Assembly (NCBI RefSeq): GCF_900108395.1
Contig: NZ_FNXE01000014.1
Span: 1 to 64,000 of the forward strand
DNA from: Paenimyroides marinum
GTDB taxonomy: Bacteria; Bacteroidota; Bacteroidia; Flavobacteriales; Flavobacteriaceae
Reading direction: 5' to 3'
DNA length: 64,000 nucleotides
Shown: positions 36,101 to 43,594 of the stretch, piece by piece
How the letters are laid out: every line of letters starts with the position of its first letter
How positions within the stretch are numbered: the first letter of the stretch is position 1
Made by a program: the position numbers and the translations under genes
Notes under the pieces: model-generated
What the model was told of the DNA's origin: nothing
Database searches by the model: none
What the model saw: the letters and a program-made list of their open reading frames with translations, nothing else

Positions 36101-36838
36101 AGAGTAAGGACTTCTCAGTTAGAATTTAAGCCTTCGTACGAATGGAAAGGCAGAAACGGAAGTTCTTTTTTAATTGGAGCGACTTATGAATCTACAAAAA
36201 TTGAAAAAACAAATGGTCGTTTAATTGATGAAGAGCTTTTAACGCATTTGTTTGATACTTACACGCGCAAGCATTTTTTAGGTGCCCGTTTAAAATATCA
36301 GTTTGAAAATTATGACAATATTCAAGAGCCAACTGTTGGTTTAGGTTTTATGACCTTATTTGGTACGCGTTATTATATGGACGATTTTAGCAAATCGCAT
36401 CAATATTTAAATACAAAACTAAATTTTGTGGTGCCTGTCAGCAACAATAAAAAGCTTACCTGGTCGTCAACTTATCTGTTTGAGAAGATATTTGGAGATG
36501 ATTATCATTTTTATCAGGCAGCATCTATTGGTTCAAATAATGGATTACGAGGCTACCGTCAACAACGTTTTATTGGTCATGCTGCTTTTGTTACCAGTCA
36601 GGACCTTCGTTATAAAATGAAACATATCACTAATGGGGTCATTCCGCTAAGTTATGGTATTTATGCTGGGTACGATACCGGAAGGATTTGGAATAAATAT
36701 ACCGTTAGTAATACATGGTATCACAGTTATGGCGGTGGTTTATGGTTAAACGCTTTAGATTCTTTTACGGCGCATACCGGCATTTTTACAAGTAAAGAAA
36801 ACAGTTTGGTAAGTTTTGGTATTGGGTTTACATTTTAA
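33146..36838 (+). CDS. Metallophosphoesterase fused to a surface-antigen-type outer-membrane barrel
   Basis: 1230 aa. Lipobox LLNAC (Cys23). Residues about 48-330 are a calcineurin-like phosphoesterase: VVGDAGN, FIGDNIYPLG, AGNHDWYHG, AIHHPMITNG and SGHEHNLQ give the metal ligands. A middle section (400-860) contains IGDWDRHADQWRW and is of unknown fold. Residues about 870-1230 are beta-strand-rich with NNGLRGYRQQRFIGHAAF near the end and terminate SFGIGFTF, typical of a BamA/Omp85-like (bacterial surface antigen) barrel. Likely an outer-membrane phosphatase; substrate unknown. Confidence 0.82.
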   Translation: MKFNLHTAKIVLFALIILLLNACASFHEQIGDNFSHNMITNVKKENLLHEIIVVGDAGNANEEKGQQLLQTVKAYLQQNSNDKTLLFIGDNIYPLGMPLADDKNRSLAEEKLNAQINLAADVHGKTIFLAGNHDWYHGLEGLTEQKNYVESKLGKKSFLPKKYDAIDSYEVNDQLTIITVDSEWFIQNWDKYPNINEESVVKTREDFFEEFRSLINKNQNKVTVVAIHHPMITNGSHGGYFSFRNHIFPYKNIPLPVLGTIANYLRKTSGASPADIQYTYYRMLVDRLTTLTKNQEQVVFVSGHEHNLQYIEHNGIKQLISGAGSKTEEARSVQPTSYSIGSLGFVTLKIYDDNNVDIAFHKMTNEGNEVVFQKTIMSPDDYDKKFPAITQNVTQASVYPLKATQKSKTYKFLFGQHYRSIYGTNVNAPVADLDNLYGGLKPIISGGGNQSLSLRLEDKDGKQYVMRGLRKSSKQFLQSAIFKNTYIEDKLEDTYVLDFIDDYYTTSHPFTPFIIGKLSDAVNLYHTNPKMFYVPKQDALGKYNETYGNELYMIEERLHKSQAKTASLGNGSDIISTQDLLSNLEKDEKYKVDEKMYLRARIFDFVIGDWDRHADQWRWVEKKVGNEIVFQPIPRDRDQAFAKIDGELLHLLNKLNPLRHMQTFKENYGKPRWITKSAFPLDKVFLQNTSLEDWQNTAQEIVDHLTDEVINDAFNDLPEEIKDQYTNDIITVLKERRSKLVAFSAKYYKELFKYGIVVGTNKKDRFVVNTSKDKITVDYFRIKKSGDEFIQTYTYFPKTTKELWIYGLDDDDEIQVVGEKSPIHLKLIGGRNNDIYNISGKTPTKVFDYYSKPITIESKKNTRLILRDQYNLNQYDYRKAPLNILTILPDAGYNRDNGVMLGLNGIYTIKKFNQNPYSQKHQLRVKYNFATSGIFTSYNGSFKDYSNTGFWVVEALATSSNFTRNYFGLHNSAVYNNKFFKDNYYRVRTSQLEFKPSYEWKGRNGSSFLIGATYESTKIEKTNGRLIDEELLTHLFDTYTRKHFLGARLKYQFENYDNIQEPTVGLGFMTLFGTRYYMDDFSKSHQYLNTKLNFVVPVSNNKKLTWSSTYLFEKIFGDDYHFYQAASIGSNNGLRGYRQQRFIGHAAFVTSQDLRYKMKHITNGVIPLSYGIYAGYDTGRIWNKYTVSNTWYHSYGGGLWLNALDSFTAHTGIFTSKENSLVSFGIGFTF

Positions 36839-37701
36839 TGCAAACCCAATGTATAAACTTTTCCGCCATTAGCGCCTTTTTCTTTTTCGTCTGCAATCAG
36901 CAGTGTTTCATCGTCTAAAAAAGTTAGGGCTTCTTTTTGTGAATTATGATGTAACGCAACAGACTTTATATTTGCTTGTGTAAACGAAGTTTCGTTTTTA
37001 AAATCAATCAGAAAAACGTTGTCATGTGTGCTTAAAGCAATTTTAGTTTCAGCTTTATTCATGGCAGCACCTGTAACAGCACATTTTTTATAATTTTCAC
37101 AAGTTTTTAAAGTAGCTATTTTTTTTGCAATAAAACTTCCTTGTCTATTAGGAATTTTATAAACGTAAAAAGTACCGTCAAAACCTTTTGACCTGTTCTT
37201 TGTAAATAAATAAAAGTAATTAGCAGTTGTAACAAAAGCTTCACAATCATATAACAAATTACTTTTTTTAGGCGGAAAATCTTTTTGATCTTCATAAGTA
37301 AACGTTGTTATTTGCGAAACTTCTGTTACAGACTCGTTTAGTTTTGTACCGTCTATTTTTAAAATTCGCAAATCTTGTCGTTTATTATCGTTATTGCCAA
37401 AGTTACCAATATATAAATTACCGTTTTTATCTTGCGATAAATCTTCCCAATCGGTATTTTCCTGATTGATGATTTTCAATGTTTGAACAAATGTTCCTTT
37501 GGTAGTGTAAGCATATAGTTCTGCCGGATTTCCTTTGTCTTGTAACATCCAGAGTTTGTCAGTGGGTTCGTGAAACACCATGCCCGAAACCTCTTTATGT
37601 GTTTTGTCTAAAGCAAACGTTTCTTTAAAATCAACTACTTGCGATTTGGTTTGACAAGCCGTTAATGTTGCTAAAAATAACATAAAAGAAGCTTTTTTCA
37701 T
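36835..37701 (-). CDS. Lipoprotein with beta-propeller-like repeats
   Basis: 288-aa lipoprotein: lipobox LTAC (Cys16) then QTKSQ. The repeated pattern 'D-x-x-x-x-L-W-x-L-x-D', NTDWEDLSQDKNGNLYIGNFG, CEAFV and E-A-L-T-F-L-D-D-E-T-L-L-I-A-D-E suggests a six-bladed propeller like SdiA-regulated or phytase-like esterase proteins. No catalytic assignment is possible. It converges on the phosphoesterase gene with a four-base overlap. Confidence 0.65.
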   Translation of the reverse strand: MKKASFMLFLATLTACQTKSQVVDFKETFALDKTHKEVSGMVFHEPTDKLWMLQDKGNPAELYAYTTKGTFVQTLKIINQENTDWEDLSQDKNGNLYIGNFGNNDNKRQDLRILKIDGTKLNESVTEVSQITTFTYEDQKDFPPKKSNLLYDCEAFVTTANYFYLFTKNRSKGFDGTFYVYKIPNRQGSFIAKKIATLKTCENYKKCAVTGAAMNKAETKIALSTHDNVFLIDFKNETSFTQANIKSVALHHNSQKEALTFLDDETLLIADEKEKGANGGKVYTLGLH

Positions 37702-37731
37702 CTGTAAGAATTTTAATTAAAGGTACAAAAA

Positions 37732-38355
37732 TTATCCCTTTTTAGAAATAATCGTTGTAGTAGATCCGTCTTCATTGTTAATGATTTCTTTTTTTGCTTC
37801 AGGATCATTTTCTAATTGCTTATACATTTCTTCAAATCGCTTATTGGTTGCTTCCATTTGTTTTAATAATTGACCAAAATGTGCATTAAAATCATCAAAA
37901 TTGATATTCCTTTCGGGAAATCTTTCTGAAAAAGGTTCAAATAAATCACTTTGTTTTTTACCGAAAAAATCAAATCCAAATGTATTGCTTTCGTCATCAA
38001 TACTTACCCAATTCTGATTTTCTTTTTCATTAATAATAATTCTGAAAGGATCAATAGGCAGATTTCCGTTATCAATAGTTTTCATAAACGATTGATTTTT
38101 GTTAACCAGTTTCATTCGAAGTGCTACAATTTTGTTAGTATCAATTTTTACATCTTCAAAAGTAACAGTGGTATTGTATTGTTCTTTGAGCATTTTTTCA
38201 ATCTGCGTTAATTCTTCTAAAGTATTATCGGCATTGATTTCAACAGAAAAAGTTGTGTTGATTGTATCCATCTGATCTTGATTAATTTGAGCATTAATTC
38301 TAAATGAAGTTGTTGTAAATAATAGCATTAAACAAAATAATCTGACTGTTTTCAT
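37732..38355 (-). CDS. Secreted protein sharing a domain with the BlaR1-like sensor
   Basis: 207 aa with signal peptide (RINAQ, about residue 23). Residues 33-110 follow the same pattern as residues about 305-380 of the M56 protein at 26438: F-S/I-V, an L-x-K-x-L-K-E/D-x-F/Y helix, I-K/V-K...N-K/N-I-V-A-L, NK followed by ...IDPF-x-I-I/V. The remainder has an acidic linker and a helix (LLKQMEATNKRFEEMYKQL), ending TTTIISKKG. A periplasmic accessory or ligand-binding role beside M56-type sensors is inferred. 30 bp upstream of the propeller lipoprotein gene. Confidence 0.6.
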   Translation of the reverse strand: MKTVRLFCLMLLFTTTSFRINAQINQDQMDTINTTFSVEINADNTLEELTQIEKMLKEQYNTTVTFEDVKIDTNKIVALRMKLVNKNQSFMKTIDNGNLPIDPFRIIINEKENQNWVSIDDESNTFGFDFFGKKQSDLFEPFSERFPERNINFDDFNAHFGQLLKQMEATNKRFEEMYKQLENDPEAKKEIINNEDGSTTTIISKKG

Positions 38356-38391
38356 ATGTTTAAATATTTTAAGTGTTAATAAAATAAATAG

Positions 38392-38399
38392 TAAATTTG
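38392..38399 (+). promoter_or_regulatory. -7 box of the DUF1684 gene
   Basis: TAAATTTG fits TAnnTTTG and lies 12 bp before the ATG at 38412. It overlaps the alternative TTG start at 38397, which argues against that start. Confidence 0.5.
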
Positions 38400-38411
38400 A
38401 AAAAAAATCAT

Positions 38412-38996
38412 ATGCGAAATTTACTAATATTTCTTCTGTTTACGTCAAGTTTAACGTTTTCACAACAGTCTAAAAATGAAGTTTTAACATATCAAAAAGC
38501 CTTAAACGATTCTTATTTTGATGCAAAAGAAACTCCTTTAAAACCAGAAGAAATAGTCCATTTTAACGGACTGGTCTTTTATGAATACAATGCTGATTTT
38601 GTGGTTTTGGCTAAATTAGAAAAATTAGAAAACGAAAAAACATTTCAAATGCCGACATCGAGTGGAAAAAACCAGGATTACAAACGATACGGCATTTTAA
38701 AATTTAACATTTATGGTCAAAATTTTGAATTAGAGGTTTATCAAAATCTGAATTTGATTAAACGCAAAGGCTATGAAAAACACTTGTTTTTGCCCTTTAT
38801 TGATTTAACAAGCGGAAACGAAACCTATGGTGCCGGCAGATATTTAGACATTGAAATTCCCGATGAAAATATTCTTTGGTTAGATTTTAACAAAGCGTAC
38901 CACCCTTATTGTGCCTATACTTCGGGATATTCTTGTCCCATCACACCCGATGTGAATTTTTTAAACATTAAGGTACTTGCCGGCGTAAAATTTTAA
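38412..38996 (+). CDS. DUF1684 exported protein
   Basis: Start at ATG 38412 (MRNLLIFLLFTSSLTFSQQ, a clean signal peptide; 194 aa). The DUF1684 blocks are all present: ETPLKPEEIVHFNGL, FQMPTSSGK, KRYGILKFNIYGQ, YGAGRYLDIEIP, DFNKAYHPYCAYTSGYSCP and the final LAGVKF. Function unknown in the family. Two bases separate it from the TatD-family gene, so they are one operon. Confidence 0.88.
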   Translation: MRNLLIFLLFTSSLTFSQQSKNEVLTYQKALNDSYFDAKETPLKPEEIVHFNGLVFYEYNADFVVLAKLEKLENEKTFQMPTSSGKNQDYKRYGILKFNIYGQNFELEVYQNLNLIKRKGYEKHLFLPFIDLTSGNETYGAGRYLDIEIPDENILWLDFNKAYHPYCAYTSGYSCPITPDVNFLNIKVLAGVKF

Positions 38997-38998
38997 GC

Positions 38999-39634
38999 AT
39001 GTATTATAATATCCACACACATCATTCCACCTATCACCCGGAAGTAACAGAATTGGTCAATCAATATCCTGATGAAATCAATTATCAAAACGATCTCTTT
39101 TCAGTGGGTATTCATCCATGGTATTTAGATGAAAATACGTTAGATGCCGATATGGAGCAAATGGAACAAATCATTCAGCATCCTAAATGTAAAGCAATTG
39201 GCGAATGTGGTTTGGATAAACGAATTGAAACATCGATAACAGTTCAAAAAAAAGTGTTAATTCCGCAATTATATTTAGCCGAAAAATATAAAAAACCTGT
39301 AGTTTTGCACTGCGTTGCGGCATATCAGGAAATAATTGAGATAAAAAAACAACTGAATTTAAGCATTCCGTTAATCATTCACGGATTTTCTAAAAACGGA
39401 CAGGTGGCAGCAAGCTTAATTAAAAATGGTTTTTATCTTTCCTTTGGAAAATATCTGTTATTGAATCCAGAATTAAGCATTGTATTGAAAGAAATACCTG
39501 TTAACCGTATTTTTTTCGAAACCGATATGATGGAACACACCATTTTTGACGTATACCGCAAAGCCGAAGATATATTACAGTTAGATGTAAAAAGTATAAT
39601 TGAAAAAAATTATAACAGAGTTTTTAACCCGTAA
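38999..39634 (+). CDS. TatD-family metal-dependent hydrolase
   Basis: 211 aa TIM-barrel hydrolase: metal ligands in NIHTHHS, IGECGLD, VLHCV, LIIHGFSK and FFETD (order H-x-H, E, H, H, D). TatD-type enzymes are 3'-5' DNA exonucleases, but this short Bacteroidota form (TatD is about 260 aa) is less characterised. In the DUF1684-tatD-tcdA row. Confidence 0.85.
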   Translation: MYYNIHTHHSTYHPEVTELVNQYPDEINYQNDLFSVGIHPWYLDENTLDADMEQMEQIIQHPKCKAIGECGLDKRIETSITVQKKVLIPQLYLAEKYKKPVVLHCVAAYQEIIEIKKQLNLSIPLIIHGFSKNGQVAASLIKNGFYLSFGKYLLLNPELSIVLKEIPVNRIFFETDMMEHTIFDVYRKAEDILQLDVKSIIEKNYNRVFNP

Positions 39635-39682
39635 TGTGAAACCGATTTTTCGATCGGGGAAGCTTACATAATTTAATTTAGA

Positions 39683-40417
39683 ATGGCTGTTTGGCAAGAA
39701 AGAGCAGAATTATTATTTAAAACCAAAGGTTTACAAGCCTTAAGAAACGCAAATGTATTAATTATTGGTTTGGGCGGCGTGGGATCGTTTGCAGCCGAAT
39801 TTATTGCACGTGCAGGCGTGGGCAACATTACTATTGTTGATGGTGATACGGTAGATATTACAAATATTAACCGACAATTACCTGCCTTGCACAGTACCAT
39901 TGGCAAGCCAAAAGTAGAGATTGTGGGCGATCGTTTAATGGACATTAATCCGGAATTAAACTTAACCAGAATTCAGGAGTTTGTTTCTCCGGAACGCGCT
40001 CATGAAATTGTTACCAGTGATTACGATTATGTTTTAGATTGTATAGACAGTATAACCCCTAAATTAAACATTATTGTAGCTGCCAAAAAAGCAAAAGTGA
40101 AAATTATTTCGAATATGGGTGCCGGAGGAAAAATGTTGGCCAACAAAGTAGTGGTTAAAGACATTAGTAAAACCGATGTTTGCCCGCTGGCTAAGGTAAT
40201 TCGCAAACGCTTGCGGAAAATGGGAGTTAAAAGTGGTGTAAAAGCCGTTTTCTCGTTAGAAAAAGCAGATGAAACCAGCTTAAAAATGACTGATGGAACG
40301 AATTTCAAAAAATCGTTTTTTGGAACCAACAGCTGGATGCCGGGATTATTTGGTCTGCACAGTGCTGAAACGGTTATTAGGTATTTGTTATCCAAAGAGC
40401 AGGTTTCTGAAAAATAA
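39683..40417 (+). CDS. tcdA: tRNA threonylcarbamoyladenosine dehydratase
   Basis: 244-aa ThiF/E1-like enzyme that cyclises t6A37 of tRNA using ATP. Nucleotide loop IIGLGGVGSFAAEFIARAGV (about 27-46), DGDTVDITNINRQ, and DYVLDCIDSITPK. The length, the GAGGKM motif and the FGTNSWMPGLFG end fit TcdA (CsdL) rather than MoeB/ThiF. Followed by a strong bidirectional terminator. Confidence 0.9.
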   Translation: MAVWQERAELLFKTKGLQALRNANVLIIGLGGVGSFAAEFIARAGVGNITIVDGDTVDITNINRQLPALHSTIGKPKVEIVGDRLMDINPELNLTRIQEFVSPERAHEIVTSDYDYVLDCIDSITPKLNIIVAAKKAKVKIISNMGAGGKMLANKVVVKDISKTDVCPLAKVIRKRLRKMGVKSGVKAVFSLEKADETSLKMTDGTNFKKSFFGTNSWMPGLFGLHSAETVIRYLLSKEQVSEK

Positions 40418-40436
40418 CACCTATTATCAATAGTTC

Positions 40437-40474
40437 TAAAACTGCAAAACCTATCAAGATTTTGCAGTTTTTTT
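40437..40474. terminator. Bidirectional terminator after tcdA
   Basis: AAACTGCAAAA and TTTTGCAGTTT with T7 on the right and A-run on the left; stops both tcdA and the converging permease gene. Confidence 0.9.
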
Positions 40475-40484
40475 ATCTACTTTT

Positions 40485-41723
40485 TTATTGAAACTTAATT
40501 GATTTTACCGGAGAAATTTTTGTGGTTAAGTACGATGGAATCAGCATAATTAAATAACAGATAACCACCAAAGCCACATTAATCAGCAACACGTAGATTA
40601 TGGAAATATGTACCGGCGCTACTTTTACGTAATATTGTGTGGGGTCTAACGTAATAATACCAAATTGTTGCTGAATAAATAACAAACTTAAACCTATTAC
40701 ATTACCTATTAGCAAGCCAATAACGACAATATAGGTAGCATTGTAAACAAATATTTTGCGAATTGTCCAGTTTTTTGCTCCCATTGCTTTTAGAAGACCA
40801 ACCATTTGTGTACGTTCTAAAATCAAGACCAACAACGCAACCACCATATTGATCACAGCAACCAAAATCATTAAGCCTATAATAATATAAATATTCAGGT
40901 CAAATACCCTCATCCATTCAAAAATGTTTCGGTATTTGGTCGTAATAGGCTCGCTGTTTAAAGTAGATGGAATGTGTCTGTAAATTTCATCGGCAATCTG
41001 TTCAATTTGGGTAAAATCATTCACAAACACTTCAAAACCTCCTACTTCATCTTGCTGCCATTTATTTAATCGTTGTACGTGTTTTAAATCGCCAATAACA
41101 AAAGTTTCATCGAATTGCGGAAAACCCGAATCATAAATGCCTGAAATGGTAAAAGAACGCACGGTGGGCAATTCAGCTTCTTGATTTCGTAAAAAATACG
41201 TGGGCAGCTTATCCCCTACTTTTAATTCCAACCGGTTCGCTAAAAAACTGGAAACAATAACCTCGTTGGTCATTCCCTGTTCTTCATATTGGGGTAATTT
41301 ACCATCTACCAAATAATCCCGCAGAAAATTCCATTGATAATTCTCATCTACTCCTTTAAACACAATTCCTTCAAACGATTTATCGGTTCTAACCACTCCG
41401 GCTTTTGTAGCAAACGGATGCACTGCTGTAACTTCAGGTACTTCGGTAAATTTCGGATAAAAATTCTGTTGGGTAGAAATAGGTTCCAACGTGATTTCGG
41501 ACTGATTGTTATCAAAATTCGAAATCACCACATGACCGTTGAACGATGTAATTTTATCGCGGATTTTTTGTTGCAAACCCATACCTGTAGCCACCGAAAC
41601 CAACATCATTACCACGCTGATGGCTACTGCAGCAATAGCGATTTTTATAATTGGTGCAGAAACACTATTTTTATACTTTTTAGAAGTTGCTAACCGTTTA
41701 GCAATAAAATAAGATAAATTCAA
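40485..41723 (-). CDS. FtsX/LolCE-type ABC transporter permease
   Basis: The TTG at 41723 is preferred: MNLSYFIAKRLATSKK is the normal start of the family, and it avoids overlap with the divergent DUF1343 gene (the ATG at 41750 would overlap it by 23 bp). TM1 (about 30-55), a large periplasmic MacB-type core (about 60-260), then three TM (265-300, 320-345, 375-405), the FtsX domain. LolC/E-like topology suggests release of lipoproteins from the inner membrane. The ATPase partner is not adjacent. Confidence 0.85.
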   Translation of the reverse strand: MNLSYFIAKRLATSKKYKNSVSAPIIKIAIAAVAISVVMMLVSVATGMGLQQKIRDKITSFNGHVVISNFDNNQSEITLEPISTQQNFYPKFTEVPEVTAVHPFATKAGVVRTDKSFEGIVFKGVDENYQWNFLRDYLVDGKLPQYEEQGMTNEVIVSSFLANRLELKVGDKLPTYFLRNQEAELPTVRSFTISGIYDSGFPQFDETFVIGDLKHVQRLNKWQQDEVGGFEVFVNDFTQIEQIADEIYRHIPSTLNSEPITTKYRNIFEWMRVFDLNIYIIIGLMILVAVINMVVALLVLILERTQMVGLLKAMGAKNWTIRKIFVYNATYIVVIGLLIGNVIGLSLLFIQQQFGIITLDPTQYYVKVAPVHISIIYVLLINVALVVICYLIMLIPSYLTTKISPVKSIKFQ

Positions 41724-41727
41724 GGCT

Positions 41728-43032
41728 ATGAAATCTAAAATTCTTTTCAAAAATACATTTTTATTTTTCTTTGTAACAGTATTTACAAGTTTAAGTTTTA
41801 TTGGTTATGCGCAAAGTAAGTCAAAAGTCGAAAGCCAAAAGTCAAAAGATTATCAAACGCAAATACAAACAGGTGCAGAGCAACCAGAGGTTTATCTTCC
41901 GTTATTAAAAGATAAAAAAGTGGGAGTTTTAACGAATCAAACAGGAATTACTAACTATATAGTTAAAGAAGGTAATCGTGAAATTTATGATTCCAGAGGG
42001 CGATTTGTTAAAATGACAGATATACCACCTCGCATTTATACGGAATCAGTAATAGATTTCTTAATTAGAGAAAAAATCAACCTTAAAAAAATATATGCAC
42101 CCGAACACGGTTTTCGCGGAACTGCCGATGCCGGTGAATTGATTAAAGACGGGAAAGATACCCAAACCGGTTTACCGATTATTTCGTTGTACGGAAACAA
42201 CAAAAAACCGACTAAAGAACAGCTTGCCGGCATTGATGTAATGCTTTTTGATTTGCAGGATGTAGGTGCGCGATTTTACACCTATATTTCGTCGTTACAC
42301 TATTTAATGGAAGCTTGTGCCGAAAATAATATTCCGCTGATTGTTTTAGATCGACCAAATCCGAAAGGAGCAACGGTTGACGGACCTGTTTTAGAATTAA
42401 AAAACAAAAGTTTCGTTGGTATGCACCCAATTCCTGTTTTACACGGAATGACCATTGGCGAATATGCACAAATGATTAATGGCGAAAAATGGTTGAAGAA
42501 TGGTGTTCAGGCAAAATTAACAATCATCCCTGTTAAAAATTACAACAAAAGTATGCCGTATTCATTGCCTGTAAAACCATCACCTAATTTACCAAATGAT
42601 ACAGCCATTAATCTGTACACAAGTTTATGTTTTTTTGAAGGAACCAATGTAAGTATGGGTCGGGGAACCAATAAACAGTTCCAGATTTATGGTTCGCCTT
42701 ATTTAAAAAACATGAATTTTACTTTTACGCCCAAACCAAACGAAGGGGCAAAAGACCCGGTTCATAATGGGGTGAAATGTTATGGCGAAGATTTATCGGC
42801 TCATACAACCATTAACGGCTTATCTTTGCAATGGCTTTTAAAAGCGTATCAATACACAAGTGATAAATCAACATTCTTTAATAACTTTTTTATCAAGCTT
42901 GCCGGAACCGACAAACTACAAAAACAAATTGAAAAAGGTTTATCAGAAAACGAAATAAAAAAATCGTGGCTGACTGATTTAGAAAGATTTAAAAAAACAC
43001 GTGAAAAATATTTACTTTACAGTGATTTTTAA
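41728..43032 (+). CDS. DUF1343 / NamZ-like exo-beta-N-acetylmuramidase
   Basis: 434 aa, signal peptide through FIGYAQ (about 29). Family blocks: VGVLTNQTGI, IYAPEHGFRG, DVMLFDLQDVGARFYTYI, PLIVLDRPNP and FFEGTNVSMGRGTN. Characterised NamZ releases terminal N-acetylmuramic acid from peptidoglycan fragments; here a muropeptide recycling role outside the cytoplasm is inferred. Residues 30-50 contain a low-complexity KSK/ESQ stretch not seen in the catalytic core. Confidence 0.88.
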   Translation: MKSKILFKNTFLFFFVTVFTSLSFIGYAQSKSKVESQKSKDYQTQIQTGAEQPEVYLPLLKDKKVGVLTNQTGITNYIVKEGNREIYDSRGRFVKMTDIPPRIYTESVIDFLIREKINLKKIYAPEHGFRGTADAGELIKDGKDTQTGLPIISLYGNNKKPTKEQLAGIDVMLFDLQDVGARFYTYISSLHYLMEACAENNIPLIVLDRPNPKGATVDGPVLELKNKSFVGMHPIPVLHGMTIGEYAQMINGEKWLKNGVQAKLTIIPVKNYNKSMPYSLPVKPSPNLPNDTAINLYTSLCFFEGTNVSMGRGTNKQFQIYGSPYLKNMNFTFTPKPNEGAKDPVHNGVKCYGEDLSAHTTINGLSLQWLLKAYQYTSDKSTFFNNFFIKLAGTDKLQKQIEKGLSENEIKKSWLTDLERFKKTREKYLLYSDF

Positions 43033-43076
43033 CTTCAATTTATCATTACAAACCTTACGAATTATAAGTTTTTCAC

Positions 43077-43084
43077 TATATTTG
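43077..43084 (+). promoter_or_regulatory. -7 box of the 71-aa gene
   Basis: TATATTTG, 26 bp before the ATG; TTA stands at the -33 position 19 bp upstream. Confidence 0.5.
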
Positions 43085-43110
43085 GTACAGTTAAATAAAA
43101 ACGAATTGTT

Positions 43111-43326
43111 ATGGATACCACCAACGTGATTTTTTCTATTATCGACCGTTTTCAATGTTTTTACGAATGGTTTCTTCGCATTGTAGGTCGTGTTGTTGAT
43201 TTGTTTGAGCGTTTTAAAGAGTTTATTCTAAATTTGGTAGAATACGTTATTGATACATTTGACGACGAGGAAGATGCTCAAAATTTCTTAAAAAATTATT
43301 TAGAGAACGAACATAATTTTATATAA
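43111..43326 (+). CDS. Small hypothetical protein
   Basis: 71 aa, no signal peptide. One amphipathic, strongly hydrophobic helical stretch (IIDRFQCFYEWFLRIVGRVV ... FILNLVEYVI, about 9-48), then an acidic tail DDEEDAQNF. It has its own promoter box and a perfect terminator, so it is likely expressed. Possibly membrane-associated. No family recognised. Confidence 0.6.
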   Translation: MDTTNVIFSIIDRFQCFYEWFLRIVGRVVDLFERFKEFILNLVEYVIDTFDDEEDAQNFLKNYLENEHNFI

Positions 43327-43354
43327 AATGCCTTTTTTACAAAGGCATTTTTTT
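43325..43354 (+). terminator. Terminator of the 71-aa gene
   Basis: AAATGCCTTT and AAAGGCATTT followed by T-run. Confidence 0.9.
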
Positions 43355-43594
43355 AGTTTACTTTAAATTTTTTAATACTATTGTTTTCTAATGATGAGTT
43401 AGTGTGTGACCGCATCAAATTCTTTACGACAGACTCTTTGTTTTTTATAATGTGTAAGTTAGAGAAATATAATCTTCTTTTCTATCTTCATATAATTATG
43501 ACATCAACTCCTTGAACTTTTATAATTTTGTTCTGTTCCATAACTCCCGCTTTTGGTTATCGTAAATTTACAAAAAAATCTATCCGGTTTATAT

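Noticed and set aside
40485-41750. ATG at 41750 as start of the permease
   Set aside because: It gives eight unconserved residues and overlaps the divergent DUF1343 gene; TTG at 41723 gives the normal family start.
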